A DNA stretch of 64,000 bases from positions 9,611,001 through 9,675,000 of the forward strand of contig CM028340.1 of NCBI GenBank assembly GCA_016647705.1, given 5' to 3'. Shown piece after piece: positions 25,295-37,451 of this stretch. This DNA is from Eucommia ulmoides. Taxonomy: Eukaryota; Streptophyta; Magnoliopsida; Garryales; Eucommiaceae. Below the pieces are notes generated by a model. The model was given only the letters and a program-made list of their open reading frames with translations, searched no databases and was not told the DNA's origin. Within the stretch, counting starts at the first letter, position 1. The number at the start of each line of letters is the position of its first letter. Both the position numbers and the translations under genes were made by a program.

Positions 25295-25649
25295 TATGTG
25301 GCCATTGATTTTTTGTTTTTATTTCATGGTCACAATTTGATTCTCAAGCATTAAGAATTTTAAAATTCTATTAACATCCCATAATGATAAAGTAAATCAT
25401 ATTAAACCCGTTAATTGCCCTTACCTCCTCAAAATTATCAAATATTTATTATAAATTACCATAATACACAAATCAACACAAAAATATTACACTCATATAA
25501 AATTATATTTTCAAAAATATAAATTTAGCATTTAACTTCGAAAATTATCAAGTATATATTTATACCACAAATTTACAAAATCGTCCCAAAAATATTAGAC
25601 ATATATAAAGTAATATTTTCTAAAAAATATAAATTTTGGGGGTATTACA
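25295..25649 (-). repeat. 3' LTR of the nested Ty3-like element, right segment
   Basis: It continues the LTR after the CACTA insertion, from TATGTGGCCATTGATT to GGTATTACA, in register with 30109-30472. Confidence 0.92.
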
Positions 25650-25662
25650 ATCTACCCCTCTT
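25650..25662 (-). other. Polypurine tract of the nested Ty3-like element
   Basis: On the minus strand AAGAGGGGTAGAT directly precedes the LTR start TGTAATACC. Upstream on that strand lies CGAGGACGAAATTTAT, a sequence common just before the 3' LTR of Del/Tekay chromoviruses. Confidence 0.85.
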
Positions 25663-28013
25663 AAATAAATTTCGTCCTCGGAATTTCATTCAAATAATAA
25701 TAATTCAGAATCGCACCATACTAGTCACTCTCGGTTAAACAATAATAACCGAAATTCACCACCACGCTCCCGCTGTGCTATTCTCATAAAAATAACAATG
25801 ATATCTATATACAAAATTTTGAGAAAAACTCAACAATCAATTTATACTTTGATCCTACCTATCGCTAGTGGTGCAATATCTATCCAAATATTTTACCGGT
25901 GCACTGCCTTCATAACATAAAAATATTTTATGGATCAAGTATTTTTATCAAAATCCACTTTCCAATAAAATATGCCCATATTGGGCAGTATCCAAACCCC
26001 AACAAAAATATCGTTGTAGCAAAACAACCGAATTTAAATCAACTGGTTAACTTACTTGCATATAATAAAATAACATATTTTCTTGTCAGTCATATGATCG
26101 TTTTCCTCATGATCGAGAGTTATAACGGTATTGTAACCTGTCTAACTGTGTCATCTAAGGTGGTTATTCATGTCAGGTCCATTTAATATCTCCAATGGTA
26201 GGAGCCAACACGTGGTATAAACTACCGTATCATGATAATAATAATCATCATCGATAACAATAACAACAATAACAGATATCAACTACCTATAGGACTTGCT
26301 CTCCTGTCAGGTCGTAACATATCGTCCTATAGGACATGCCCTCCTGTTAGAACCAATAACATCCCGCAAGACATGCCCTCCTATCGGGATCATACTATGG
26401 CATAGTCGGATAATAAAAAATATTTTTCGCATTTAGAAATTATTTGATCCGCATCACATTATAAAATAATTCATTTTAATAAATCTTTTTCTTTCCATAT
26501 TTTAATATAAAAATAGAATTTGACAATTTACATAGAAGACAATGCACACGCTATTTTCATAATATAAAAAACAATTATGGATCAAGTATATTTATCAAAT
26601 ACTATTTTTCAAAATATAATATAATATAGCCACACAACAAGCCGAAATAAAATTTCACTACTTCCATTACAATAAAATGATGCTTTTAGATCAACCAATG
26701 AAATTATTTTGATATATAATAAAATATCGCACTCATATTTCCTTACTAATCATAGGATCATTTCACCTCATGATCGGGAGTTATGACAGTACCGTAACTT
26801 ATACAAGTATGTCATCTAAGGTGGCTATCAGTGTAAGGGTCATTCAATATCCCCAATGGTAAGAGCAACATATGGTTTAAGTTACCATATCAACAACATA
26901 ATCAACCATCTACAAGACTTGCCCTCTTGACAAGTCTCAATATACCAACAAAATAATCAACTATCTGTAGGACTTGCCTTCCTGTTAAGTCACAACAACA
27001 ACGTTCTACAGGATATGCCATTCTCACGAGATGAACTATGACGTAACAGGATAATAAAAATTATTTTTTATCTTTTAAAATTTTACTCAATCCATTTAAC
27101 ATCAGAAAACTGTTCATTTTGGTCAACATTTTTTTTCATTATTTAATACGAAAATAAAATTTGATAATTTATATAGAAGATGGTAAACACTCTTTAACCC
27201 AATCTTTTCAATTCAACAACATATCCTATGATCCATGACTAACACAATACTTACCCAACCACACTTTACCTATTTTAGGTAAGTTGTATTCATCAAATGC
27301 TACCAAAGATGTTAATATGTTCAAATTAAAATTGTAGGGACCAAAGTAATATAATGGTAACAACACATGGGTGCAAAGTGAACAAAAATGTCATAATCTA
27401 TTTTTGCTATACAAGCAACCCAAAAATGTCATAATCTATTTTTGCTATACAAGCGACCTAACCTGTCAATTAAATGTGTATTTTATACTATTGACCAGAC
27501 CTGTGGGTCATGGCCAGTTCAACAAAATTAATGTTATTTTTGTATAATCTAATTAACAGCAAAAATTAATATTTACTACCAATATAAGGAGCAAAGATGA
27601 ATTATATGGTGTGCAAGGGAACAAACAAATATAACAAAGGGAATTTAAAGCTCAGTTAAAAAAAAAAAAAAAAAAAAAAAAATTAAATGTTTTCCAATTT
27701 TTGTACCGGCTAGGGTTAAACCGCAACAACCATTAAAGGCATATCTTAAATCAGTTGCAAAAATTGGAGGAGGACTTATGGTTGCCATGGAAGGATGCAC
27801 TAGTTTTAGGATTATTTTTTTTCTTCACCGGTTGTGCATTTGGGAGGCTCAGGTGTCTTTCTTTTTCTTTTTTTTAAAAAATAAAAAATAAAAAAATAAA
27901 AAAAAATCAATCCAATGGGAGTAATTTTCTTTTGAATCAACTATTAATACCATGTTAAGGCAAAAAGGAGTTAGTGTAATTTTTACATGACTTGACTACT
28001 ATTATGATCAACC

Positions 28014-28053
<40 letters not shown>

Positions 28054-28719
28054 TTATTTTCCATGGGGGTAAAGTTGCTCACAAATAGGTATAATAATAC
28101 CTTTTTACCATCTCATGCGGCATCTATATATAGTTGAATTTCAAAGGAAGACGTAACATGAGGGTTGCATTGTCTCATTTACTTATAGTGTGCACATAAT
28201 TGTAACAGTATAAAGTAGAAGAGTTTATTTTAAATTTTAGTCAAAGTACAGGTCCATATTGGGTAACAGAGTAAGTTAACCTTTATTTCTACATAATCAC
28301 ACCGAAAGACAAGCACACATAGTAAAGTTAGTGTTTCATTAAAATTTAAATGCAATTAACTTCGTGAAAGAATAAAAACTGGAACCTGTACATATTTTTT
28401 TGAGCCTACTCCCTGAAAACTGAGGCAATGAAAATCATCCAACTTAAGATAATTAAAGATTTTGAATCAATGAAGTAATATCCTATAAAGAAGAAATGAG
28501 TATGGAATTATTTTTAGACATTAAATAAGCAAAGTCTTTCAAATTTTGATTTTTGAACCTGCATGTATAGCACATAAGGTTGCCACCATAATTTTTTTCC
28601 CTTATCCATTTTTTTTTTTTTTTTTTAATTAATGAGTTATAAAAAAATTATTATTTTTAAGTATTACGTCACTTATTATGAGTAATGGGTATCACAACAC
28701 AAACCTAGAGTGTCGCCTA
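25663..28719 (-). other. Internal region of the nested element: no genes, large direct repeat
   Basis: Two copies of a unit of about 650 bp lie at about 25900-26545 and 26548-27185. They share TATGGATCAAGTAT, ATGATCGNGAGTTAT, GTCATCTAAGGTGG and ATAGAAGA. Each holds short repeats of the type AGGACATGCCCTCCTGT. Poly(A) (27658-27681) and a TTA run (28018-28057) occur further on. No gag or pol motif is visible in any frame, so the element depends on others. Confidence 0.7.
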
Positions 28720-28735
28720 CCTCACTCTGATACCA
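28720..28735 (-). other. Primer-binding site, initiator methionine tRNA type
   Basis: The minus strand reads TGGTATCAGAGTGAGG, complementary to the 3' end of plant initiator tRNA-Met over its first 11 bases. It is three bases from the LTR end. Confidence 0.9.
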
Positions 28736-28738
28736 CTC

Positions 28739-29966
28739 TGTAATGGCCCGATTTTCCAAGGCCCTCTCGCTATTTCTCCACTTTGAGAGTTAGTACTAAA
28801 TCCGAATAATCAATATTTTGTTCTATAAAATCAGATAAATTTTACAACAACTTCGATAATTTTAATTATCGACTACAATTGAATGACCAATGTTTATTGT
28901 TAAATTATATTTATAATTTCTCCAACAAAAAAAAAATGTGTTTTGTTGCAAATATGCTTGGATCTTAATATGTGTTTATATATGCATACCAAAATTAGTT
29001 ATTTTTCCATAAGTGCACATGGAACAGGGAGACAAATCTAGAAATCACATTTTATTAACATTTCATAATTTGAATATTAATTGAATAATCAAATTTTTAT
29101 TTTATAAAAATTTAGAAAATTTCGCAAGGTGATAATTATAATTAACGAATTTTCGAGTCAATTTTTACAATAGTAAATATTAACTATAATTATTACAAAT
29201 AGAAATTCTAATATAATTTTGAGCGCCGTTTTATTATTATAATCACTATAAGTAATATTATTATTTATTGTAACGGCCGGAATGGTTTAAACAAATATTC
29301 CAATCATAATAATATAATTTATAGTTATTAATTTTACAAGTATGTTAAATTATAATTTGCTATTAAAATTATCATTAATGATTTTAATAGCCACAAAATT
29401 CCGCAAATCAATGATCCTTAAATTGTTGATAACCCATTACTACTTAGTAGTAAATATTTCACTATAATACATCCAAAAAACATGTATAACGAATTCAAAA
29501 AATCAATTGTAAATAATAAATACAACTATCACAAATAGAAATTCCTATATAAATTCTTATCGTCGTTTCATTCTTACTGGCCCTACAACCAAAATTGTAG
29601 GGTTGTGAGCCAACGCTCAGTAGAATTTTCAACTCCTTTAACACGTATATTTAATTAATACAATATATAAACCACATAAGCATGATTTCCACATAAATTT
29701 CATAAAATCACAATTATTTCATAAAATTTAACAGTTAAAATTCAACAACAATAATAATATAAATCACACAATCGAAAAATTAAATATATACATTAAAAGA
29801 GTTAGAAATTCTACTTAAAATCTGAAGCCGAAATCTGAATCGAAATATTCCGAACCGAAATGTTATCTTTTCGCTAAATACTGTCAAACTTAATAATAAT
29901 TATCTCAATTAACTTTTTTTCATTCTTGCTAAAACATATTGTCGTTTCTCCATCCTCCCTTTTGAT

Positions 29967-30022
<56 letters not shown>

Positions 30023-30472
30023 CTATACATTTATGTGCCCCTTTCTATATCCTACGTGATAATAATAAGAAACGTTATTTTTAATACAATTTATACACAC
30101 AAGCCACTTTATGTGGCCATTGATTTTTATTTATTATTTATTTATTGCATGGTCACAATTTGATCCTTATGCATTAAGAATTTTTTAAATTATATTTAAC
30201 ACCTCATAATTAAAGTAAATCATATTAAACTCGATAATTACCCTTACCTCCCCAAAATTATCAAATATTTATTTTAAATTACCATAATACACAAATCAAC
30301 GCAAAAATATTACACTCATATAAAATAATATTTTTAAAAATATAAATTTAACATTTAACTCCAAACATTATCAAGTATATATTTATACCACAAATTTACA
30401 AAATCGTCCCAAAAATATTAGACTTATATAAAATAATATTTTCTCAAAAATATAAATTTATGAGGTATTACA
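28739..30472 (-). repeat. 5' LTR of the nested Ty3-like element (1734 bp)
   Basis: Ends are TGTAATGG and GGTATTACA on the plus strand, an inverted TGTAAT/ATTACA pair. It contains a TA run (29970-30019) and preserves the empty site of the CACTA insertion at about 30100-30112. It differs from the 3' LTR at many sites, so the element is not recent. Confidence 0.92.
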
Positions 30473-30477
30473 TAATA

Positions 30478-31600
30478 ACCATACTAATCTCAAACAATGT
30501 CTATTATTTAGTCTTATGGTTCGCATAAACGACAAACATTAATGTTTATTATTCGGTCAAACAATAGTCTTCCTTTGGGCCAGCTATTGCTGTCATAAAT
30601 AATAAATATTTATATCTTAATATCCCAAAATAAAATAAACTACACAACAGATATTACTTTGATAACATATTGTTTAATTTTAAATTATTTCAAGATATAA
30701 GATTATGTTAGTCAACCGTCCTTATGGTCCGTTGATCGAATGTCGTGCAATGACTTAAAGTTTTTAACCTTGAGGCATTCAATCGGTCGATTGATCCTTA
30801 AAATTCAACTGATCGGATCTGTCATTTAGTCATCGGTTAACCGAACATGAAGGTTCGGTTAATCAATTGGTCATCCCAAGAAAAGGTTGGGATCCTGAAT
30901 TAATCGGTCAACCGAAATTGGGTAACCTTGGCATCCTGTATCGATTAGTTGACCAACCATAAAGGGTCGGTCGACCAATCAATCACCCCAGAAAAAAATT
31001 TGAGATCCTAAATTAATCGGTCGACCGAAATTGGGCAACCTTGGTATCTCGTATCGATCGGTGGACCGACCATAAAGGGTTAGTCGACCGATCGATCAGA
31101 ACCCAAAAAAAATGGCATCCCGAATTAGTCGATCAACCGACCATGAAGGGTCAATTGACTGATCGATCTAGAACCAAAAATTCCCCTTTACTGAATCTGT
31201 TGACCAATTCCTAAGAATCGGTTGAATCGATTGACCGATTCAACCCTAATTCAACTAGATCCGATTTTAATCCCAATTTTGATCATGATTCAATTCTAAT
31301 TTAGGAAAACTCAAAACATAAAAGTTGTAGATCTTATTTTACGATTTTCACAAAAATTTGAATTACCTCAATCGGAGTTTGTATGAGAAAGTTATGGCCG
31401 AAATACGAACACTTACCAAACCTGTCCGAACCATCTCTGAATAGATTGGTGGACCGACCAAAAAGGATCGATCGACCTACCTGTCCAGATCTGATTCAGT
31501 TCTTACGTTTCTGTGGCAAAAAGACCCCAAAAAATCTAACATTTAGAATTTTTCTTTCTTTTAGATTCATAATATTTAGCAAGAAATCATATAACTCATA
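30478..31600 (-). repeat. Copia leader with 115-bp tandem repeat rich in TCGACCGA
   Basis: Units of about 115 bp starting AATTAATCGGTC recur near 30898 and 31012, with partial units on both sides (about 30760-31260). Each contains several half-sites such as GTCGACCGATCGATC. A stretch AAAGTTGTAGATCTTATTTT at 31321 is a motif often seen in plant LTR-element leaders. The copia PBS was not found in this stretch. Confidence 0.65.
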
Positions 31601-31601
31601 A

Positions 31602-31827
31602 CCCTAGTATTATCTATTCATATGATGTAATTAGGGTTCCCATAATCTCTTAATCACCCAAATAGTTTTCGATATCTACTCATTTAACCCACATTATTTT
31701 GAGTAGTCTATGGGCTTACTCAAATTAATTAGATCAGTTAATTTTAGCTCACTAAATTTAAATAGTAAATATAATTATGTTAATGATATGTTGCCCAAAA
31801 TATATTAGGAAATAAAATTTCCTAACA
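31602..31827 (-). repeat. 5' LTR remnant of the copia element
   Basis: Matches 9602-9827, including GTAGTCTATGGGCTTAC and the terminal TTCCTAACA. The inner end of this LTR is not defined; it may extend left toward 31480. Confidence 0.8.
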
Positions 31828-31978
31828 CAATATTGCTCCAAAATATATTTTTTCAGCCTAATTAGCTAAAGACAATAGAATATAATTAGACTTCTCAATG
31901 AATAAACTATAAATACTATAAATTTACCTTTTAAGTTTTATCGTAGTCGTATTTTCTTATTTCATCTTTTAATATAAA

Positions 31979-34200
31979 TGGTAGCCCAGTAAGCTACCCA
32001 AGAGGAGGTAAATTGGGTAATTATAAAAAAATATCAGAGAATAACACTTCAAAAATCAAATAATTAATTTTATCCTAAAATTAATTCTTATCTTTATATA
32101 GAAGCGAATATATTATCAACTAAATGTACACCAAACAACAAAATAAATAATGTAAAAATATTAACACACAATAAATTTATCCTGATTCACCAAGCTACTA
32201 TTGGCTAATCCAGTCCTCCGAGTTCCACGGAGATTCGCATCCACTAATACTCAAGATTCCTTTAAAAGTAGGAATCAAACTCTCACAATGATTCTTTTCA
32301 CAAGCTCAAAATCAACCTTTACAATTCCTTTTCCCAGACTCAGAAATAACATTTACTTTTTATAAGCTCAAGAATAACCTTTACTTTTTCACAGACTCAA
32401 GAATAACCTATCTTTTTACGGGCTAAAGATTAACCTAATTCTTTTTATGCCTTAGGTTCAAAAATCAAAACCTCACAATCACTCAAAGTATCATTTTCCC
32501 AGGTAATGATTGAACCTTTACAATTCACACCCAAATTCAATTAAGGAAAAATTACTACCTCAATCTTTTTACCGGAAGAAACTAAAACCAACTGTTCCTT
32601 GATTAGATACTCCCAATAGTATCCAATCCATCACTCAACTCACCAATTACAAATTGATAAGTGATTTTTTCACTTAGAACTTCTACCACCCCAAATAAAT
32701 TAAAACTCGATTAATGCCCCAGTACTAGTGATAGAAAAAGTTCAAAATCTGATTTCAAATAAAGATGGGTAGCACGTAATCATATTTTCTCAAGAAATCG
32801 TTTCAAAACTAATTAAAAAAAATCCGGAAAATAATTTCAAAGATCAAATTCCAAATAATAAATAATATAATTAAGCAACAATTAATAATAAGTAATTTAG
32901 AATGATCTCACCAGGATTTCACCTAATAAATAATGATTAGCAATGCAACTTCAAATTAGTGATTGAACAAATAATCTCCAAAGAATGATTCTCAAAAAAG
33001 ATCTCACAAACTCTAAGTATAATGACTCTTAGATAGCACGAGAGCTGAATAGCTCAGAATAAATTTAGATTATATTGATATCTGATATCTCTTAGAAGTA
33101 AAAAACGAAGGTCTATTTATAAAGGAATAAAACAAGCCCTCCAATAGCTAGTTCTCATAAATCATGATATTTAATTACATCAATAGACCCTATATATTAT
33201 AATAACTCATTCCTGGTATAATTCACTCAAAAATATCTTTTAAAACTTTCAAATAAATCCCTGAAATTTGTTTCTCAAACACAATTGATAGATTAAAAGA
33301 ATTATATGTACCAAATTAAGAGACATCAAAAATAATTGAACCATATCTATAGGGATATTTAAATATCATTTAAATAACTTAAAACATATCAGATCCCTAA
33401 TATATCTCATGAATCTTAACCACAAAATGGCTAACAGCGGCTACTATTCGAATCAGAACACGAAATCCCATAAATCCTGAAATAGACTGATCAGTCGACC
33501 GACTAACACCAAGTTGTCGACCGCTCGATTCAGGATGTAGCCAAGCCAAAAAAAATTCGCCCATCAGTCGACCGCGCCATACCTCATCTGTCGACCGATC
33601 GATTCAGCAAGTTTCACAAGTCGACTTGCCTGTCGATCGAACAATTCAAAGAGTTCATACCTTAAGCCCAGGTCGACCTCCTTGTCGACCGAGAAATTTA
33701 GAGAGTTCGTCTATTAAGCACCTATCGACTTATAAGTCGACCTACCAATGTTGGAACACCTCTCAATTCGATTTAAATTCATTTTCTTCGATGTTTTCAC
33801 CCCTTTAACCGATTTCTTTTCTCAGTTAGCTCCACTAACTTCTTAAATTTCATTTTAATCAATTATTTTTATTACTTTTATAATAACACATAGGAGAAAA
33901 TAATTTCACTAATTAGGATACTAAAAACACACATAAATTTGAAAAATATTTTGTGTCGTGTGTGATCCTAGTCGGGATATATTAAGAGTTAAAATTTAAC
34001 TTGAGTTGTTGTTCCTAAGTTCTTCAAATATCTTCAATCTCTTAATCCTTCATCGTCTTTGTCATCAACTTTTAACATCCATTCATTACTTGTTATCATT
34101 TCTTCATCATTGGAACTAATAATTTGAAACACTCAATTAAACCATTAGTTTCACCAAAAATATCAACATTTAATTGTTCATCAAAATCTTAGGATCAACA
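31979..34200 (-). mobile_element. Solo LTR of the gag-only family, long form (2.2 kb)
   Basis: On the minus strand it begins TGTTGATCCTAAGATTTTGA (34200) and ends GGGTAGCTTACTGG near 31979. It aligns along its length with the 2155-bp LTR at 60793-62947. Neither a PBS on its left nor a polypurine tract on its right is present, so it is solo. The flanks ATAAA and ATAGG match at only three of five bases. It carries many GTCGAC motifs (33480-33740). Confidence 0.8.
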
Positions 34201-34205
34201 ATAGG

Positions 34206-34870
34206 GTATTTTGGTTGCAAGTCCTTTATTTTACCTATAATTTTTATATAAAAAAAAAATCATATACAATTGCAATTTATATTTTAGTCCCACATATTAA
34301 AAAAGGCAGAAGGCCTAATACACGTGCTTGTACTCGCGCAATTACATGTAATTAGCTTGTGTGTAAAATATTTATTAGATGTAATAAATATTATTGTAAT
34401 TTGTAACATGTAACTAAGTTGTGTGTAAAAAATTGTTAGATATAGCAAATATTATACAAATACATGTAATTTATAACATGTAACTAATATTATATAAATA
34501 TATGTAACTAATATTAAATTAATTTCTGTATAGAATATTTGTTAGATGTAATAAATATTACATAAATATATCTAATTTATAACGTGTAACTAATATTACA
34601 CAGGTACATATAACTAATATTACACAGATATATATAATATAATTACATATGATTTGTAATTATTATGTTGTAACTAATATTCACTATAATACGAATTTAT
34701 TCACTAAGTTTTCTCTACACTTGCGTGCAATGTGTGACATATATGTGACTAATACGCAAGCAAAATCTAATTTAAAGGACTAAATCAAATTTTATATTTT
34801 AAATAAGATTAACAACAGATTATCTCCGCTATTTGGTACTAATCGCCAATTATTCCTTTAATAGATGCAT
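34206..34870 (+). repeat. Dispersed repeat, copy 1 (about 650 bp), subrepeat-rich
   Basis: It has many degenerate copies of ACATGTAACTAATATTA. It is homologous, in inverted orientation, to about 45115-45735, including the edges CAAGTCCTTTA and ACTAATCGCCAATTATTCC. No clear inverted ends or target-site duplication were found, so the class is open. Confidence 0.6.
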
Positions 34871-35528
34871 ATTACTACTCCAAAACATATTATTTTTTGT
34901 CTAATTGGCCAACCTCAAAAGATTACTACATTAATTGTTTAATTACATTTTTACCCTTATAATTTCTGTTACGTTCTATTTCAATACCTAGTTTTTAAAT
35001 TCTTTACATACTACTTGGCTAAACTTAGGGTCAAACGCAATAATAAGAGTAGCTAAATAGAATAAGATTCAATTAAATAAGTTAATTTTAGATTGCATAA
35101 ATACTTACTTTTACCTTTGTTTATTTATTTATTTTTCTTATGAGTGATTTTTCCAACCAAGGACAAACTCAAGTGCAGAGCCTTGTTCCTAAGCACCTTT
35201 AGGTAATATACACGTGTCGAGTACATGAGCGTAAACATATCAATTGGTAACCAAGGATACTACTTGGTACCCGAGAAGATTATTGAAGGTGGAAAAATAT
35301 TGAGCAGAAGGTAGTCCTTCACCGAGGCCAGAAGCTTGGCTACACTATGAATGTGTCCTCGGGATTACTAAGGATAACAATGTACTACTTCCAACTCGGG
35401 GCATATCACATGCTTGGGAGCCGTTACAATTGTTCTCCTATATTGAATGGGCGGTTATAATTCGAATATAACGGTCTATTGCTCTCATATCCCACTAAAT
35501 CTAAAGCATTAATGGAGATTGACTACGA
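34871..35528. other. Gene-free stretch, possible LTR fragment
   Basis: About 35140-35510 is less AT-rich, with TTGGTACCCGAGAAG and CCTCGGGATTACTAAGG. After the gag-only element, 40326-40440 continues with a TATA-like CCTATAAATACTATTAGGG. The gag-only element may thus sit inside an older LTR. This is weak. Confidence 0.3.
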
Positions 35529-36392
35529 TTTTGATCTTAAGATTTTGATAAATAATTAAATATTGATGTTTTTTGTGGAACTAACGTGTTTATTGAGTAT
35601 TTCAGTTTAAAGAATTCCCGACAATATCATGAAATAATTATAAAAGATGCAGAAACAATGTAGAGATGATAACATCACGAAGAAATTGTGAAGGATGCAG
35701 AAATGGATACTAAAAGATTGAAGATTCTAAAGAATTTAGGTGAAAACAACTCTAATATATTTTTATTCTTAACGTATCTCGATTAGGATCACACACAACA
35801 CAAAATATTTTTTAAATTTATGTGTGTTTTGATAGGATCCTAATTAGTGAAATTATTTGATCATATGTGTTATTGTAAAAATAATAAAGATAATTTATTA
35901 AAATGGAATTTAAGAAGTTAGTCGAGCTAACTGAGAAAATAAATCGATTAAAGGGGCAAAAACGTCAAAGAAAATGAATTAAAATCAAATTGAGAGGAGT
36001 TCCAGCATTGGTATGTCGACTTATAAGTCGACAGGTGCTTAATAGATGAATTTTCTAAATTTATCGGTCTATAGGTAGGTTGACCTGTGCTTAGAAGATG
36101 AACTCTCTAGATCGTTAGGTCGACAAATAGGTTGATTTATGAAAGTCTCTGTATCATTCGATCGACAGACCGTGAATTACCGGTCAACCGATAGGCGAGA
36201 AACATTTGGCTTGGGCAACAACCTGAATCGGGCGGTCGACTTATGGGTGTTTACCTAGTTGATAACGTATATTCGCTGTTATAAAGATAATAATTAATTT
36301 TAGGATAAAATTAATTGTTTGAATTTTTTGAAGTATTATTTTCTGATAATTTTTTATTACTACCCTCTCTTGGGTAGCTCATTGGCCCAACA
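35529..36392 (+). repeat. 5' LTR of the gag-only element, short form
   Basis: The start is diverged (TTTTGATCTTAAG for TGTTGATCCTAAG). The end is GGCCCAACA. It contains the perfect 20-bp palindrome TGTCGACTTATAAGTCGACA at 36014-36033. Compared with the LTR at 60793-62947 it lacks about 1.35 kb, corresponding to about 61455-62815. Confidence 0.82.
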
Positions 36393-36410
36393 ATTGGCAT
36401 CAGAGTTTGT
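36393..36410 (+). other. Primer-binding site of the gag-only element
   Basis: ATTGGCATCAGAGTTTG directly follows the LTR. The copy at 62948 reads ATTGGTATCAGAGCTGG, the initiator tRNA-Met match. This copy has two changes. Confidence 0.75.
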
Positions 36411-36462
36411 TTTAGTTCAATTAGACTTAATATCATAGCTAAATCGGTCACGTGCACAGACC

Positions 36463-37451
36463 ATGGATGATGTGTTTTGTGTATCCTCTTTTGATAATAG
36501 TAAATTCGTATATGAAAATATGATTTATAATTCTTCTGGTAGTGATGGAGATGATGATAATGAAAATGTTCATATTGTTATGAAAAATTACTTTCTTTCA
36601 CACTATGTTTTGCAAAAGAGAGCTTGAGTTTAAAAAGAAAAATTGATTCTTTTGAAAATTGTGGAAAAAGTGTTCAAAAATTTAAAGTGCATTTGGATGA
36701 TTATTGTGGTACAAAAGAATTTTCTAATGTTGTTTTTGAAATTTATAATTTGCTCTCTAAAGTGGATTCTCTTGAAAATGAAAACAAAGTTTTAAAAAAT
36801 AATCTTGAGATGATTTCTAAGTAAAGGTCAGATCTTGATTCAAAAATCGATTTACTTAAGAAAATTTTTGAAAAATCAAAATTAGACTTTAAGTCTGTTT
36901 CGAGAGATTATGAAAATGATTTTTCTAGATGAAGTGGATATGCTTCATCGTCTCATCCTTCATCACAAGTCAGTGATAGTTATATGACTATTGTTAGAAA
37001 TGATTCTTACTTTACATCTTGTGTTTTCTATAATAAATCAGATTTGAGATGTTATTATTGCAATAGGATTGGGCATTTTAAAGTATCATGTCCGTTTCGG
37101 AACCCTGAGTTTATATTTAACAAAAACGGATCCAAAATGAAATGGATACTGAAGAAAACTATTAAAATATCTTGTGCAGAATTACATAATGTTGGAAGTG
37201 GACCTGAAGGAACAAACAAAGAAGTTGTATCAAAGCCAAAACAGGAAGTCACCAAAGATCCACAAGCGACGCGTGTAAAGCGAAAAGATGCACCAAAGAC
37301 AAAATGTGAAATTACAAGGAAATCACAAGCAAAATGTGCAAAGAAAAAAATTATACAAAAGTCAGGATGGGATATCACCAAGAAGCCACAGGCGATACAT
37401 GCAAAGAAAATCATCAATGTATCAAATGAAAATAATCAAATGAAGAGATGA
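36463..37451 (+). pseudogene. Gag of the gag-only element, broken (zinc knuckle, basic repeats)
   Basis: It starts MDDVFCVSSF at 36463. A one-base loss near 36580 shifts the frame, and the frame resumes at 36624. A predicted coiled coil (KVDSLENENKVLKNNLEMIS) is followed by two stops, TAA at about 36822 and TGA at about 36931. The last open part (36984-37451) has the zinc knuckle CYYCNRIGHFKVSC. Then come three basic repeats of about 21 residues built on the pattern E/D-I/V-T-K-x-P-Q-A. It would bind and package RNA. The gag starting near 63018 is its close relative. Confidence 0.85.

Larger units (their letters stand above)
15802..30472 (-). mobile_element. Non-autonomous Ty3-like LTR retrotransposon, nested, with both LTRs
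   Basis: The 3' LTR starts TGTAACGG at 15802 and the 5' LTR ends GGTATTACA at 30472. The 5-bp flanks TAATA at 15797-15801 and 30473-30477 are identical. A methionine-tRNA PBS (28720-28735) and a polypurine tract (25650-25662) sit at the correct inner edges for minus-strand orientation. The 3.1-kb internal region has no gag or pol motif. LTR and PPT sequences resemble the Del/Tekay group of chromoviruses. The 3' LTR is split by an 8.3-kb CACTA element; without it the element is about 6.3 kb. Confidence 0.92.
9602..31827 (-). mobile_element. Ty1/copia retrotransposon, decayed, host of nested elements
   Basis: Minus-strand order from right to left is LTR (31602-31827), leader, gag, integrase, RT, RNase H, PPT, LTR (9602-9827). 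The two LTR remnants align over about 225 bp and share the end TGTTAG on the minus strand. Integrase before RT fixes the copia order. A solo LTR (12015-13421) and a 14.7-kb Ty3-like element (15802-30472) are inserted within it. Removing them rejoins the coding frame and the leader. No target-site duplication could be found, because the inner LTR ends are diverged. Confidence 0.85.

Noticed and set aside
26285-26385. CRISPR-like short repeats (AGGACATGCCCTCCTGT units)
   Set aside because: Only three imperfect units inside a plant retrotransposon; spacing and context do not fit a CRISPR array.
37055-37417. 120-codon minus-strand frame
   Set aside because: Shadow of the repeat-bearing gag on the plus strand.
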